Source: CAVZTX01 sp963778375 (GTDB lineage Bacteria > Chloroflexota > Ktedonobacteria > Ktedonobacterales > Ktedonobacteraceae). From it: a DNA stretch of 64,000 bases. Made by a program: the position numbers and the translations under genes. Location of the stretch: contig CAVZTX010000028.1 of NCBI GenBank assembly GCA_963778375.1, positions 186,001 to 250,000 on the forward strand, given 5' to 3'. This document shows, one piece after another, positions 27,656-35,522 of this stretch (position 1 is its first letter; each line of letters starts with the position of its first letter). The notes under the pieces were generated by a model. It was not told the origin of the DNA, did not search any database, and saw only the letters and a program-made list of their open reading frames with translations.

Positions 27656-28762
27656 TTAGCGCTTTTGCAGTTGGCGATCTCCATGAGATTCTTCGATTGT
27701 TGGTTCTTGCATTCGTGACTCAGCATACGGCTCTATCCAGTGCTGGCTAAAGTTGGTGGCGACGTTGAGGACGACAGTTGCTCCTTGCTGGTCAAAGCGG
27801 AAATTCATGCGTTTGAGGCCCCGAGACTCTAAAGCCTGCGTAACTCCCTCTTGCGCCTGTTCGGGGCAGTAGAGCAGCATGAAGCCGCCACCTCCAGCGC
27901 CAGTGATTTTACCGGCTGTGGCTCCTTGCTCGAGAGCTAGAGTATAGCATTCGTCGATGAATCCGGTGGAGAGACCAGGAGCCAGGCGACGTTTCTCCTG
28001 CCAGGCATAGTGCAACAGGCGAGCAAACTCGTCCAGGTCACCACGTTCCAGGCAGGTCTGGACCTCCACAGCTACTTGTTTGATATTGTGCAAGGCTTGA
28101 AGCACAGACCCATCGGCGTCTTCAGTGGACTTGCGTTGATGCTTGAGGATCGAGGTCGACTCGCGCGAACTGCCGGTGAAGAACAGCAAGAGGCGTCGTT
28201 CAAGAGTCTGACGTACCTCAGGAGAGATCTTGAGGGGTTCAACCGTCACGCCCTGGCTGGTAAAGGTAATTTTGTTCAAGCCACCGAAGGCGGCAGCATA
28301 CTGATCTTGTTTACCGATGGGCATACCCATCTTGCTAATCTCGATGTAAGAGGCTAATTCGGCGACCTGCTGCTTTGACATAGGTTGTTCCAGCAGGGTA
28401 GAAATGGCGCGTACGAGTGTCACAGCGGCTGCACTGGATGAACCGAGTCCCGTACCAGGAGGGACTTCGCTCGCCACGAACAGGTTGATGCCCCGCCGAA
28501 TGCCAAAGTGATGCAGGACGGCTTTGGGGAGGGCCAGATCACCATTCCAGAAGAGATCGCTGTAGGGCGAATGACGAAACAGCGAGCGGTAATCGGCTGA
28601 GATGACTTGCAGATCATCTGATTTATCGGTAGTGATTACCGCGTAGAAATATTTATTGATGGCAGTGCTGATGACGAGACCACCATACTTGGCGTAGTAT
28701 GCTTCCAGGTCGGTTCCACCACCTCCAAAGCTAATTCGCATCGGTGCCCTGGCGATTAACAT
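27656..28762 (-). CDS. GHMP-family sugar kinase (heptose-7-phosphate kinase, HddA-like)
   Basis: 368 residues from MLIARAPMRISFGGGGTD (ATG 28762 with AGGAGA five bases upstream; the open frame to 28783 is the ribosome site). GHMP ATP loop PPGTGLGSSSAAAVTLV, third motif KITGAGGGGFMLLYC. Best match by motif is D-glycero-D-manno-heptose-7-phosphate kinase, which fits the SIS isomerase gene 10 bp downstream. Related kinases phosphorylate other sugars, so the substrate is inferred from context. It is preceded by a hairpin at 28820-28844 that partly separates it from the ATP sulfurylase gene. Confidence 0.88.
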   Translation of the reverse strand: MLIARAPMRISFGGGGTDLEAYYAKYGGLVISTAINKYFYAVITTDKSDDLQVISADYRSLFRHSPYSDLFWNGDLALPKAVLHHFGIRRGINLFVASEVPPGTGLGSSSAAAVTLVRAISTLLEQPMSKQQVAELASYIEISKMGMPIGKQDQYAAAFGGLNKITFTSQGVTVEPLKISPEVRQTLERRLLLFFTGSSRESTSILKHQRKSTEDADGSVLQALHNIKQVAVEVQTCLERGDLDEFARLLHYAWQEKRRLAPGLSTGFIDECYTLALEQGATAGKITGAGGGGFMLLYCPEQAQEGVTQALESRGLKRMNFRFDQQGATVVLNVATNFSQHWIEPYAESRMQEPTIEESHGDRQLQKR

Positions 28763-28819
28763 GTCGATCTCTCCTGAATACAAATTATAGATGAGAATAT
28801 AAGTGCGATTATAAGACTC

Positions 28820-28844
28820 CAGGGCGACCGCGAGGGTCGCCCTG
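28820..28844. terminator. GC-rich hairpin between sat and the sugar-kinase gene
   Basis: CAGGGCGACC (28820-28829) pairs with GGTCGCCCTG (28835-28844), loop GCGAG. No T tract, so it may be a processing or attenuation site or a repeat rather than a full terminator. Confidence 0.5.
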
Positions 28845-28869
28845 CTGTCTTGTCACAGTTAAGCTTTCA

Positions 28870-30048
28870 TTACGCAACAGGTTGGCGCATCGCTTCAATG
28901 AGCACTTTGGCGACTTCGGGACGCGAAAATTCGCGTGGCGGAATCTCGCCTGCCTGCAACATCTGGCGCACCTTTGTGCCGCTAAGTGTGACATGCTGAT
29001 CATTGCCATGTGGGCACGTCTTCGATGAGGCCATCGAGTCACAGGCACGGCAGAAGAAGGTGTGATCGAAAAACATCGGCGTGATGCCAAGTTTCGCAGG
29101 GTCGAACTCTGCAAAGATGTGATGCGCGTCATACGTACCGTAGTAGTTGCCTACTCCAGCGTGATCGCGCCCAACGATGAAATGCGAACACCCATAATTC
29201 TTGCGCATGAGTGCATGGAAGATAGCTTCACGCGGCCCTGCATAGCGCATGGCGGCGGGCAGCACACCAAGTACTACGCGATCAGCCGGGTAGTAGTTTT
29301 CCAACAAGACCTCATAACAGCGCATGCGAACGTCAGCCGGAATATCGTCACCCTTGGTATCACCTACCAGGGGATGCAGATAGAGGCCATCCACTATTTC
29401 TAACGCGCACTTCTGAATATATTCGTGTGCCCTATGCACAGGATTGCGGGTCTGGAAACCAACGACACGCTTCCAACCACGCTCGGCAAACACTTGACGT
29501 GATTGAGTGGGGGTATAGCGATACTGGGCAAATGCTTGCTGCTGTAAAGCGACAACGCGTACAGACCCGCCAAGGAGCATGTCACCCTGACCATAGACGA
29601 TCTTGACGCCCGGATGTGCCTCTTCCTCAGTCCGGTAGACCTTACGGGCCTCAAGCTGCTTATCATAGCCATACTTCTCTTCAACCGTCATTACAGCTTG
29701 CAATGTTCCCTGGGCATTCACAAGCGCGATCTCGGAACCTTCTTTTATGCTTGCAGCCTGTTCCGAACTAGTGGAGAGGGTGATTGGCACCGACCAGGGC
29801 AGGTCGTTGCTCAAGTGCATGTTATTGACAACGCCCAGGTAGTCGGCCTGGTTCATAAAGCCCTTCAAGGGGCTGTAGGCTCCAATTGCCAGCATTTCCA
29901 GGTCGGCTAGTTGGCGAGAACCTACTTCGATCTGAGGTAGATTATACGCGCGTTCCTGTAACTCTGCACGTTCTGCCTCATTCGCCATATTTAAGATGAG
30001 TTCTCCTCCGTGAGGAGCGATCAATCCGTGTAACATTGTATGTAGCAC
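28870..30048 (-). CDS. sat: Sulfate adenylyltransferase (ATP sulfurylase)
   Basis: 392 residues, the usual length of the single-chain Sat family. Active-site motifs QTRNPVHRAHEY and VGRDHAGVGNYYGTYDAH bind ATP and sulfate. A Cys cluster (FFCRACDSMASSKTCPHG) is the zinc site seen in many bacterial members. It makes adenosine 5'-phosphosulfate from sulfate and ATP. Start: GTG 30048 (AGGA five bases upstream) or ATG 30036. The APS kinase gene ends 24 bp upstream, so the two make PAPS together. No PAPS reductase or sulfite reductase gene is nearby. Confidence 0.95.
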   Translation of the reverse strand: MLHTMLHGLIAPHGGELILNMANEAERAELQERAYNLPQIEVGSRQLADLEMLAIGAYSPLKGFMNQADYLGVVNNMHLSNDLPWSVPITLSTSSEQAASIKEGSEIALVNAQGTLQAVMTVEEKYGYDKQLEARKVYRTEEEAHPGVKIVYGQGDMLLGGSVRVVALQQQAFAQYRYTPTQSRQVFAERGWKRVVGFQTRNPVHRAHEYIQKCALEIVDGLYLHPLVGDTKGDDIPADVRMRCYEVLLENYYPADRVVLGVLPAAMRYAGPREAIFHALMRKNYGCSHFIVGRDHAGVGNYYGTYDAHHIFAEFDPAKLGITPMFFDHTFFCRACDSMASSKTCPHGNDQHVTLSGTKVRQMLQAGEIPPREFSRPEVAKVLIEAMRQPVA

Positions 30049-30072
30049 CTATTTCCTAGTTATTCCAGTAGC

Positions 30073-30669
30073 TTACAGATAGCCAAGGGCGGCTAAGCGA
30101 TCAGTAATCACTTTAGCATCTTCTTCGCGGACTTCTTCAGGCTCGAGGTAGCCAAGCTCTTCTAGCTTGGAGAAGATGCGGGAGATGCTCTCTTCGATGG
30201 TCTCTTTATCGGTCTCAATCACCAGTTCAGGATGCTCTGGCTCTTCGTAGGGATCATCAACGCCGGTAAAGCCTTTGAGTTTGCCCTCATCAACGAGTTT
30301 ATACAGGCCCTTGACATCGCGCTGGCGGCAAACGTCGATGGGACATTTGACATATATTTCGACAAAGTTACCGATCTGTTCACGTGCCCACTCGCGTGCT
30401 TCGCGATAAGGAGCGATGGCAGCGGAGATGCATACGACGCCATTGCGTGTCAGCAGACTGCACACAAAGGCAATACGCTTGATGTTGGTATCGCGGTCCT
30501 CACGGCTAAAGCCAAGTCCCTTGCTCAAGTGCGTACGCACGATATCGCCGTCCAGTACCTCAACTTTACGACCTCGCTCTTTGAGGCGCTGTTCAATAAT
30601 CTCAGAAAGGGTGCTTTTCCCTGCACCAGAAAGTCCCGTAAACCAGATGGTAAATCCGGTATTTGCCAT
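30073..30669 (-). CDS. cysC: Adenylylsulfate (APS) kinase
   Basis: 198 residues from MANTGFTIWFTGLSGAGKST (ATG 30669, GGAGG upstream; the open frame to 30720 is a repeat). Walker A GLSGAGKS, APS loop DGDIVRTHLSKGLGFSREDR and the family's IYVKCPIDVCRQRDVKGLY. It phosphorylates APS to PAPS, the sulfate donor for sulfotransferases and for assimilation. The C terminus is about 20 residues longer than in the shortest homologues (EPEEVREEDAKVITDRLAAL). In the operon it lies between the AP-superfamily gene and sat. Confidence 0.95.
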   Translation of the reverse strand: MANTGFTIWFTGLSGAGKSTLSEIIEQRLKERGRKVEVLDGDIVRTHLSKGLGFSREDRDTNIKRIAFVCSLLTRNGVVCISAAIAPYREAREWAREQIGNFVEIYVKCPIDVCRQRDVKGLYKLVDEGKLKGFTGVDDPYEEPEHPELVIETDKETIEESISRIFSKLEELGYLEPEEVREEDAKVITDRLAALGYL

Positions 30670-30690
30670 GTATTTTTTCCTCCGAATTGC

Positions 30691-30710
30691 GGGCGCAATG
30701 GATCGCGCCC
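30691..30710. repeat. Family A palindrome GGGCGC-N8-GCGCCC
   Basis: GGGCGC (30691-30696) and GCGCCC (30705-30710) flank AATGGATC; a CGCCCCTACA half-element follows at 30751. It lies in the 98-bp gap between the AP-family gene and cysC. Confidence 0.6.
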
Positions 30711-30767
30711 TATCATACATTGTTTGGTAGAGGACGTAATGAATTCGCCCCTACATTGTTTGTTACA

Positions 30768-32144
30768 TTAAAAGGCGTTGCCCTGCATATCGGCTGGGAT
30801 TGCCACCTTCAACTGCTTGAGGATGGTTGGTGCCATGTCCATTAATTGAAGTCCGGTCAGTTCGCGCCCACCGGGACCTTCATGCACATCGGGATCGTGT
30901 TTGATCACGATGCCAAATTGGGCATGGTTACAGTCGTCAGGGCCGGTATCGTTATCAAAGGTGTAGATTGATCCGTGACCGACGGTGCCTACTGAGCGCC
31001 AGAAGAGGTCACCGAAGTAGACGATGAGGTCAGGCGGAACGCCATTACATTCGTGGTAAATCTCCTTGGGCCTATAGACGGTTGTACCGATATTCACGCC
31101 ATTGTGATCGACCAAGGCCTCAAACTTTGCCTTCAGTTCGTCACGCAGGGCCTCAACTTCACCAGGCTTGACAATGCCCTGAGGCTCGCGCCCTTCGATA
31201 TTCAGGAAGATGCGGGCGTAATAGCCACCATCTCCCCACACCTTCGTCTTGCTCCAGTCAATTTCGCACTTATCGATGGACGTCAATGTGGTCGGCTGCG
31301 ACTTCAACGTCAGGTATCCTTCACGGATGAGCCATTCATTGACGCAGATGCCGCCATCCATTTTCTTTGCGCCGTGGTCTGAAACGATGAAGACAGTGGT
31401 ATCTTCATCCACCAGGTCCAGTATCTGCCCAATTTCGCTATCGATGTAGCGATAATAGTTGTGGATACTTTCGTTATATGTCGGATGGACTTCATACTTG
31501 TGATGGGTGGGGTCGTGGTATTTCCACATACCGTGATGGATACGGTCGGTGCCCATCTCGACGAACATGAAGAAATCCCAGTCCTTTTCAGCAATCCACT
31601 TTTTGACAAGCTTAAAGCGCTTCTCGGTCATTGTATAAATCTGGCGGAGCAGATAATCTTTATCATCGGTGCGGAAATTTGGCACATCGACCAGATACTC
31701 ACCGACGATTGAATTGATCTCCTGCATGACAGAAGCGGGATAGGTGTAGGGCCTTTCTGGATTTTTCGTTGAAGGGGAAAGGAAACACCCAACTTGAATG
31801 CCATTCACTGGCTTTGGGGGATAGGTTTGCGGTACGCCAACAGTTATAACCTTTTTCCCAGCGCGTGAAAGAACATCCCAGACACGATCGGTCTTTACTG
31901 AGTTTGAATTCGCTAATGTATTCTTCTCATATGAGTAATCGCCTCGATTGCGAAAGCCGTAAAATCCCAACGTGCCTGGGTCTTTACTTGACATCATCGA
32001 ACTCCAGGCGGGAACGGTGATTGCGGGAATACAGCTTTCGAGCTTGCCCCATACACCATTGTCCATGACCCGTTTGAAATTCGGCAATTCATCGCGCCAT
32101 TGCTCAAAGACTAGTTCCGGCGGAGCGCAATCCAGTCCAATCAC
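30768..32144 (-). CDS. Alkaline-phosphatase superfamily phosphodiesterase/phosphatase
   Basis: 458 residues of the type I phosphodiesterase/nucleotide pyrophosphatase kind. Visible: GLDCAPPELV (first metal Asp), nucleophile Thr in CIPAITVPAWSSMM, EMGTDRIHHGMW and metal site VSDHGAKKMDGGICVNEW. No signal peptide, so cytoplasmic. The GTG at 32144 cuts the first beta strand: in frame upstream the code reads RRKKVLV with no start before a stop. With six instead of seven As at 32151-32157, a GTG at 32172 would give MNKSAKKVLVIGLDCAPPEL, a convincing N terminus, so a one-base indel is likely. First gene of the cysC-sat-kinase-isomerase operon; its substrate may be a sugar nucleotide or phosphate made there. 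Confidence 0.85.
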   Translation of the reverse strand: MIGLDCAPPELVFEQWRDELPNFKRVMDNGVWGKLESCIPAITVPAWSSMMSSKDPGTLGFYGFRNRGDYSYEKNTLANSNSVKTDRVWDVLSRAGKKVITVGVPQTYPPKPVNGIQVGCFLSPSTKNPERPYTYPASVMQEINSIVGEYLVDVPNFRTDDKDYLLRQIYTMTEKRFKLVKKWIAEKDWDFFMFVEMGTDRIHHGMWKYHDPTHHKYEVHPTYNESIHNYYRYIDSEIGQILDLVDEDTTVFIVSDHGAKKMDGGICVNEWLIREGYLTLKSQPTTLTSIDKCEIDWSKTKVWGDGGYYARIFLNIEGREPQGIVKPGEVEALRDELKAKFEALVDHNGVNIGTTVYRPKEIYHECNGVPPDLIVYFGDLFWRSVGTVGHGSIYTFDNDTGPDDCNHAQFGIVIKHDPDVHEGPGGRELTGLQLMDMAPTILKQLKVAIPADMQGNAF

Positions 32145-32172
32145 AAGGACTTTTTTTCGCCGATTTATTCAC

Positions 32173-32958
32173 ATCTCCTATCTCGTTACATTTCAATTGT
32201 TCAATCTAGCTTATATACACAGGGCTGAATACCTGAGAAGCTTAACCATCAGGTTGGTACAGCATGCGATAGTGAGCATAACACTACTGGCTGGTGAAAC
32301 ACGTTGCCAATAAGTGAAGATGCGGTTACAAATCAAAAGACTCAGTTATGGTTACTCAACCATGGTTTCAGGTGAGATGGGTACCTTCATCGTTTCCTGA
32401 ACGCCCCTACCTGAATTAGGATAAGGCTTACTCAAAGATTGAGCCTGTGCATCTAGATTTCTCTTATTGTAACGGTTGTTTCTATTTTTGGAAAGGTGTA
32501 CAGCCAGAATTGGCTATTGTTGGACAAGAATAGTAACTGTCGTCACACATTGAGCAATCTTACTATGGGGTCTTTCTCATTGAAACGAGTAACTATCGTC
32601 ACGCATCAACAATGTTGTATAATCAGCAACCGGGCTTTATTAAAGCAGCAAAGGGCAACTGCAATGGAAGTATTTCCGTAATACCCATGTAACTTCTGCA
32701 ATTTTTGTGGTTTCCGTCGTTTATAGAGTGCGAGTTTTACCCTTGAACGGTTACATTCCATTGCTGTCCATCGATATCCACAATCGTCACAAGCTGAAAG
32801 AGGTATAGGTGTTAGCAAGCTCACCAAGTTTGTGTAAGCAAGGTTATAGCAATCAGGCTGAAATAAGGGTATAGTGTAGATGTGTTGAAGAACTTACGTT
32901 TTGAGATAAGTATTGAGACACATGTAGTATGCATAAAAACATGAAAGGGACATCAACA
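32173..32958. other. Long divergent spacer with a direct repeat
   Basis: 786 bp between the minus-strand operon and the inositol-phosphate synthase gene, with no gene I can support. It holds an imperfect 19-bp direct repeat, AGTAACTGTCGTCACACAT (32532-32550) and AGTAACTATCGTCACGCAT (32588-32606), 17 of 19 identical and 56 bp apart, which could be regulator-binding sites. A 73-codon ORF at 32606-32827 (minus) has a C-x-x-C pair but no ribosome site. Confidence 0.5.
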
Positions 32959-34128
32959 ATGACAAGTAAAAAGAAGGTGCGCGTTGCAATTATCGGCGTT
33001 GGTAACTGTGCCAGTTCGCTTGTGCAGGGCGTTCACTACTACCGTGAAGCACAGCCAGATGATTTTGTACCTGGTTTAATGCATGTTGATCTGGCGGGTT
33101 ATCACATAAGCGATATTGAGTTTTCTGCCGCCTTTGATATTGATCAGAATAAAGTTGGCAAGGATATCAGCGAGGCTATCTATGCAGCGCCGAATAACAC
33201 GTACCGTTTTGCTGATGTCCCTAAACTAGGGGCGAAGGTGTATCGTGGGATGACGCATGACGGTCTTGGCAAATACCTCTCGAAGGTGATCGTGAAGTCC
33301 TCGAGTCAAACCGATGATATTGTGAAGATCCTCAAAGATACGGGTACCGATGTGATCGTGAACTACCTACCGGTAGGGTCCGAGACAGCGACGAAGTGGT
33401 ACGTGGAGCAAATTCTCCAGGCGGGAGTAGGCTTCGTGAACTGTATTCCGGTGTTTATCGCTCGTGAGCAATATTGGCAGGAACGATTTAAAGAGGCCAA
33501 TCTGCCGATGATCGGTGATGATATCAAAAGCCAGGTAGGCGCAACGATTGTCCATCGTATGCTGACGCGCCTCTTCCGTGAACGTGGCGTGAAGGTAGAA
33601 CGCACGATGCAGTTGAACGTGGGTGGAAATACCGACTTCTATAACATGCTGGAACGCGAGCGGCTTGAGTCGAAGAAGATTAGCAAGACGAACGCTGTGA
33701 CAAGCCAATTGGACTATGACCTGGGCGAAGAAAATGTGCATATCGGTCCTTCAGACTATGTTGCATGGTTGACAGACCGCAAGTGGGCCTATATCCGTCT
33801 GGAGGGTCGCACATTCGGTGATGTGCCGTTAAACATGGAGCTGAAGCTGGAGGTGTGGGACTCGCCAAACTCCGCAGGCGTGGTAATTGATGCGGTACGT
33901 ATGGTGAAGCTTGCCCTGGATCGGGGTATCAGCGGCACTCTGGAAGGGCCTAGCGCCTACTTAATGAAGTCTCCACCCATTCAGTATCACGATGATGTTG
34001 CGCTTGAAATGACCGAGGCGTTTATCCGTGGTGATGGTATGTCTGCGAAAGAGCCAGACCATACAGGGGCAGGCGCAGAGGTGCTGGAACCTACCAATGG
34101 GCACAAGGTAGAGTCAAAGTTAGAGTAG
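32959..34128 (+). CDS. ino1: Inositol-3-phosphate synthase
   Basis: 389 residues from MTSKKKVRVAIIGVGNCASS (ATG 32959, AAAGGG nine bases upstream; the open frame starts at 32929). NAD motif GVGNCASSLVQG, LPVGSETATKWYVEQ, NCIPVFIA, IGDDIKSQVGATIVHRML and GGNTDFYNM match the actinobacterial/archaeal type of the enzyme. It turns glucose 6-phosphate into inositol 3-phosphate, precursor of phosphatidylinositol and inositol glycans. It has its own promoter region, and a 19-bp perfect hairpin follows. Confidence 0.95.
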   Translation: MTSKKKVRVAIIGVGNCASSLVQGVHYYREAQPDDFVPGLMHVDLAGYHISDIEFSAAFDIDQNKVGKDISEAIYAAPNNTYRFADVPKLGAKVYRGMTHDGLGKYLSKVIVKSSSQTDDIVKILKDTGTDVIVNYLPVGSETATKWYVEQILQAGVGFVNCIPVFIAREQYWQERFKEANLPMIGDDIKSQVGATIVHRMLTRLFRERGVKVERTMQLNVGGNTDFYNMLERERLESKKISKTNAVTSQLDYDLGEENVHIGPSDYVAWLTDRKWAYIRLEGRTFGDVPLNMELKLEVWDSPNSAGVVIDAVRMVKLALDRGISGTLEGPSAYLMKSPPIQYHDDVALEMTEAFIRGDGMSAKEPDHTGAGAEVLEPTNGHKVESKLE

Positions 34129-34132
34129 GACA

Positions 34133-34182
34133 TATAGGTACTGCGAACTTTTTCACAGGCGACAAAGTTCGCAGTACCTATA
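34133..34182. terminator. Perfect 19-bp inverted repeat terminator
   Basis: 34133-34151 pairs exactly with 34164-34182 (core GGTACTGCGAACTTT), 12-nt loop. It lies between the convergent ino1 and csrA genes and can serve both strands. Confidence 0.8.
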
Positions 34183-34205
34183 TATTTGAAGAATTACCCG
34201 GAATA

Positions 34206-34400
34206 TTAGTGCTGCGGAGCAGGCATATTTTCCAGAGGTACGTTGCTTATCGTTTTCAGTAGTTCCTCACGAACGATTGTCACATCAGATGGTGCGCTGA
34301 TACCAATTTTCACCCGTTCACCTTCGACAGCGAGAACAGAGACGCTGATTACACCATCAAGAATAATACTTTCACCAACTTTTCGGCGCAATACTAGCAT
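34206..34400 (-). CDS. csrA: Carbon storage regulator CsrA
   Basis: 64 residues with the full CsrA pattern: MLVLRRKVGESIIL, VLAVEGERVKIGISAP and VTIVREEL. The RNA-binding Leu4/Arg6 and Arg44 region are present. CsrA binds GGA motifs in mRNA leaders and blocks or stabilises translation. It is a single-gene unit, with no flagellar or fliW neighbours in view. The ATG at 34400 follows TAAGGAAGGGAGTCTCAA. Confidence 0.95.
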   Translation of the reverse strand: MLVLRRKVGESIILDGVISVSVLAVEGERVKIGISAPSDVTIVREELLKTISNVPLENMPAPQH

Positions 34401-34695
34401 TTGAGACTCCCTTCCTTATTAAAGAGATTTGTCCAGGGTGTCCCTAGAGTGCATGCCCTGCATAACCAACACCTCTCTATGATGGCGCTGCTTTGGATTA
34501 CCATCGAAGAAATTTGAGCAGCGGTTAAAATACTGTCACTTTTTTCAGACGCAATAAGAGCAGAAAATGGGTACCTTGTAAGACTAGTCTTGCCACGTTA
34601 CAAGAGAGTTTAGCCTTCAATAATCCTGCTGAGCATTTTTGGGCAAGGGCTGTACTATCAATTTCGTATGTGCCTGCCTCAATCTGTGCTCGTAG

Positions 34696-34908
34696 TTCCC
34701 TACTAAGCCTAGCCTTTCAGAAGAGCAGATATTTCTGGATTATCTGATTGAAACGGGATTTGTGTGGCAGGAGGCGACGAAGTTGCTGAACTTGCGCGAG
34801 CACCTCTATGAAAATGTGGAGATGCGTCAACGCGTGGCAGATGATTACCGCATGCATTTCGCACGCTGGCTCTACAAAAACGGGGAGATTCACGAGGGCG
34901 AGGGATAA
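34696..34908 (+). pseudogene. Small coding fragment without a start codon
   Basis: The frame between TAG (34693-34695) and TAA (34906-34908) reads like protein: SEEQIFLDYLIETGFVWQEA, then LLNLREHLYENVEMRQRVAD and MHFARWLYKNGEIHEGEG. It is rich in charged and helix-forming residues with no internal stop, but has no ATG; GTG at 34762 is the first usual start and lacks a ribosome site. A CTT stands where a start codon would be natural (before SEEQ, 34714). Probably a decayed or mis-sequenced small gene in the 552-bp spacer 34401-34952; function unknown. Confidence 0.5.
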
Positions 34909-34952
34909 AAAATTGCTTGCCTTGGACTACGAGATATGCTATACTGCGCGAC

Positions 34953-35037
34953 GGAGAGATGTCTGAGTGGTCGAAAGTGCCGCTCTCGAAAAGCGGTAGG
35001 GTGCAAGCCCTCGTGGGTTCGAATCCCACTCTCTCCG
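34953..35037 (+). tRNA. tRNA-Ser (CGA anticodon)
   Basis: 85 nt with acceptor stem GGAGAGA/TCTCTCC, a long variable arm as in class II tRNAs, anticodon stem CCGCT/AGCGG with loop CTCGAAA (anticodon CGA), and T arm GTGGGTTCGAATCCCAC. No encoded CCA. It lies 42 bp before a second tRNA-Ser. Confidence 0.95.
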
Positions 35038-35079
35038 TTGCGCGAGGGGTATGATGTAATACGTCAAGCCTCCCCGTAT

Positions 35080-35165
35080 GGAGGAGTCTCATAGTGGCCT
35101 AGTGAGCACGACTGGAAATCGTGTAAGGTGAATAGCCTTCGTGGGTTCGAATCCCACCTCCTCCG
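35080..35165 (+). tRNA. tRNA-Ser (GGA anticodon), target of island integration
   Basis: 86 nt: acceptor stem GGAGGAG/CTCCTCC, anticodon stem CACGA/TCGTG with loop CTGGAAA (anticodon GGA), long variable arm, T arm GTGGGTTCGAATCCCAC. Its last 26 bases and the next three recur at 41818-41846, marking an integration event that left this gene intact. Confidence 0.95.
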
Positions 35166-35168
35166 CTT
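35140..35168 (+). other. attL: left copy of 29-bp integration repeat
   Basis: The 29 bases from the T arm of tRNA-Ser(GGA) to just past its end (starting CGTGGGTTCGAATCCCACC) are identical to 41818-41846. This is the usual target of tyrosine-recombinase elements, which recreate the tRNA end. Confidence 0.88.
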
Positions 35169-35216
35169 CCCCTTCAATCCGCTCTATTCCTCGATTGGTA
35201 AAAACCCACGACTTGA

Positions 35217-35240
35217 TTGACAGCAAAACTGACAGCAAAA
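35217..35240 (+). repeat. Left subterminal repeat (doubled TGACAGCAAAA)
   Basis: Two tandem copies of TGACAGCAAAA-type sequence, 49 bp inside attL. The same 24-bp arrangement with two substitutions is at 41691-41714. Possible arm-type recombinase binding sites. Confidence 0.6.
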
Positions 35241-35302
35241 CGAAAAAAGAGGCAGTATTAGACCTTAAGCCAGGGAGCTACTACCAAGCACAATATAGCT
35301 CA

Positions 35303-35515
35303 TTAAGGATGTTTTGAGCCATCGGGCATATGTGCGCCATAAAGTGATGCAGCCGCATCTAGTTGCTTTTGTGTGACATTAGCATGGATCAGGATAGCAC
35401 CCTTAGATTGGCTTTACTCAGGTCAGCTTGGCTCAGCGGGAGTGCATTCTTGATGGCTTGCTCTTGTTTTCTTCAAGCGGCGCACTGATCAGGTCGAGCC
35501 AAGCTCCTGAGAATC
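35303..35515 (-). pseudogene. Decayed C-terminal part of a pentapeptide-repeat protein
   Basis: Read on the minus strand, pieces in different frames spell a pentapeptide-repeat end: AWLDLISAPLEENKSK, then LSQADLSKANL, then GAILIHANVTQKQLDAAASL and YGAHMPDGSKHP before TAA at 35303-35305. At least two frame changes are needed to join them, and the upstream part is missing, so it is a remnant. It fills most of the 354-bp stretch between attL and the first Cys-rich gene. Confidence 0.6.
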
Positions 35516-35522
35516 ACCTCTC

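Noticed and set aside
32606..32827. 73-codon minus ORF with CDDCGYRW, possibly an IS1-type zinc ribbon
   Set aside because: No ribosome site, no terminal repeats, no transposase core near it; the Cys pair alone is too little.
34709..35092. Minus-strand ORF containing VGFEPTR
   Set aside because: It is the reverse reading of the tRNA-Ser gene region; VGFEPT is the classic false translation of the T arm.
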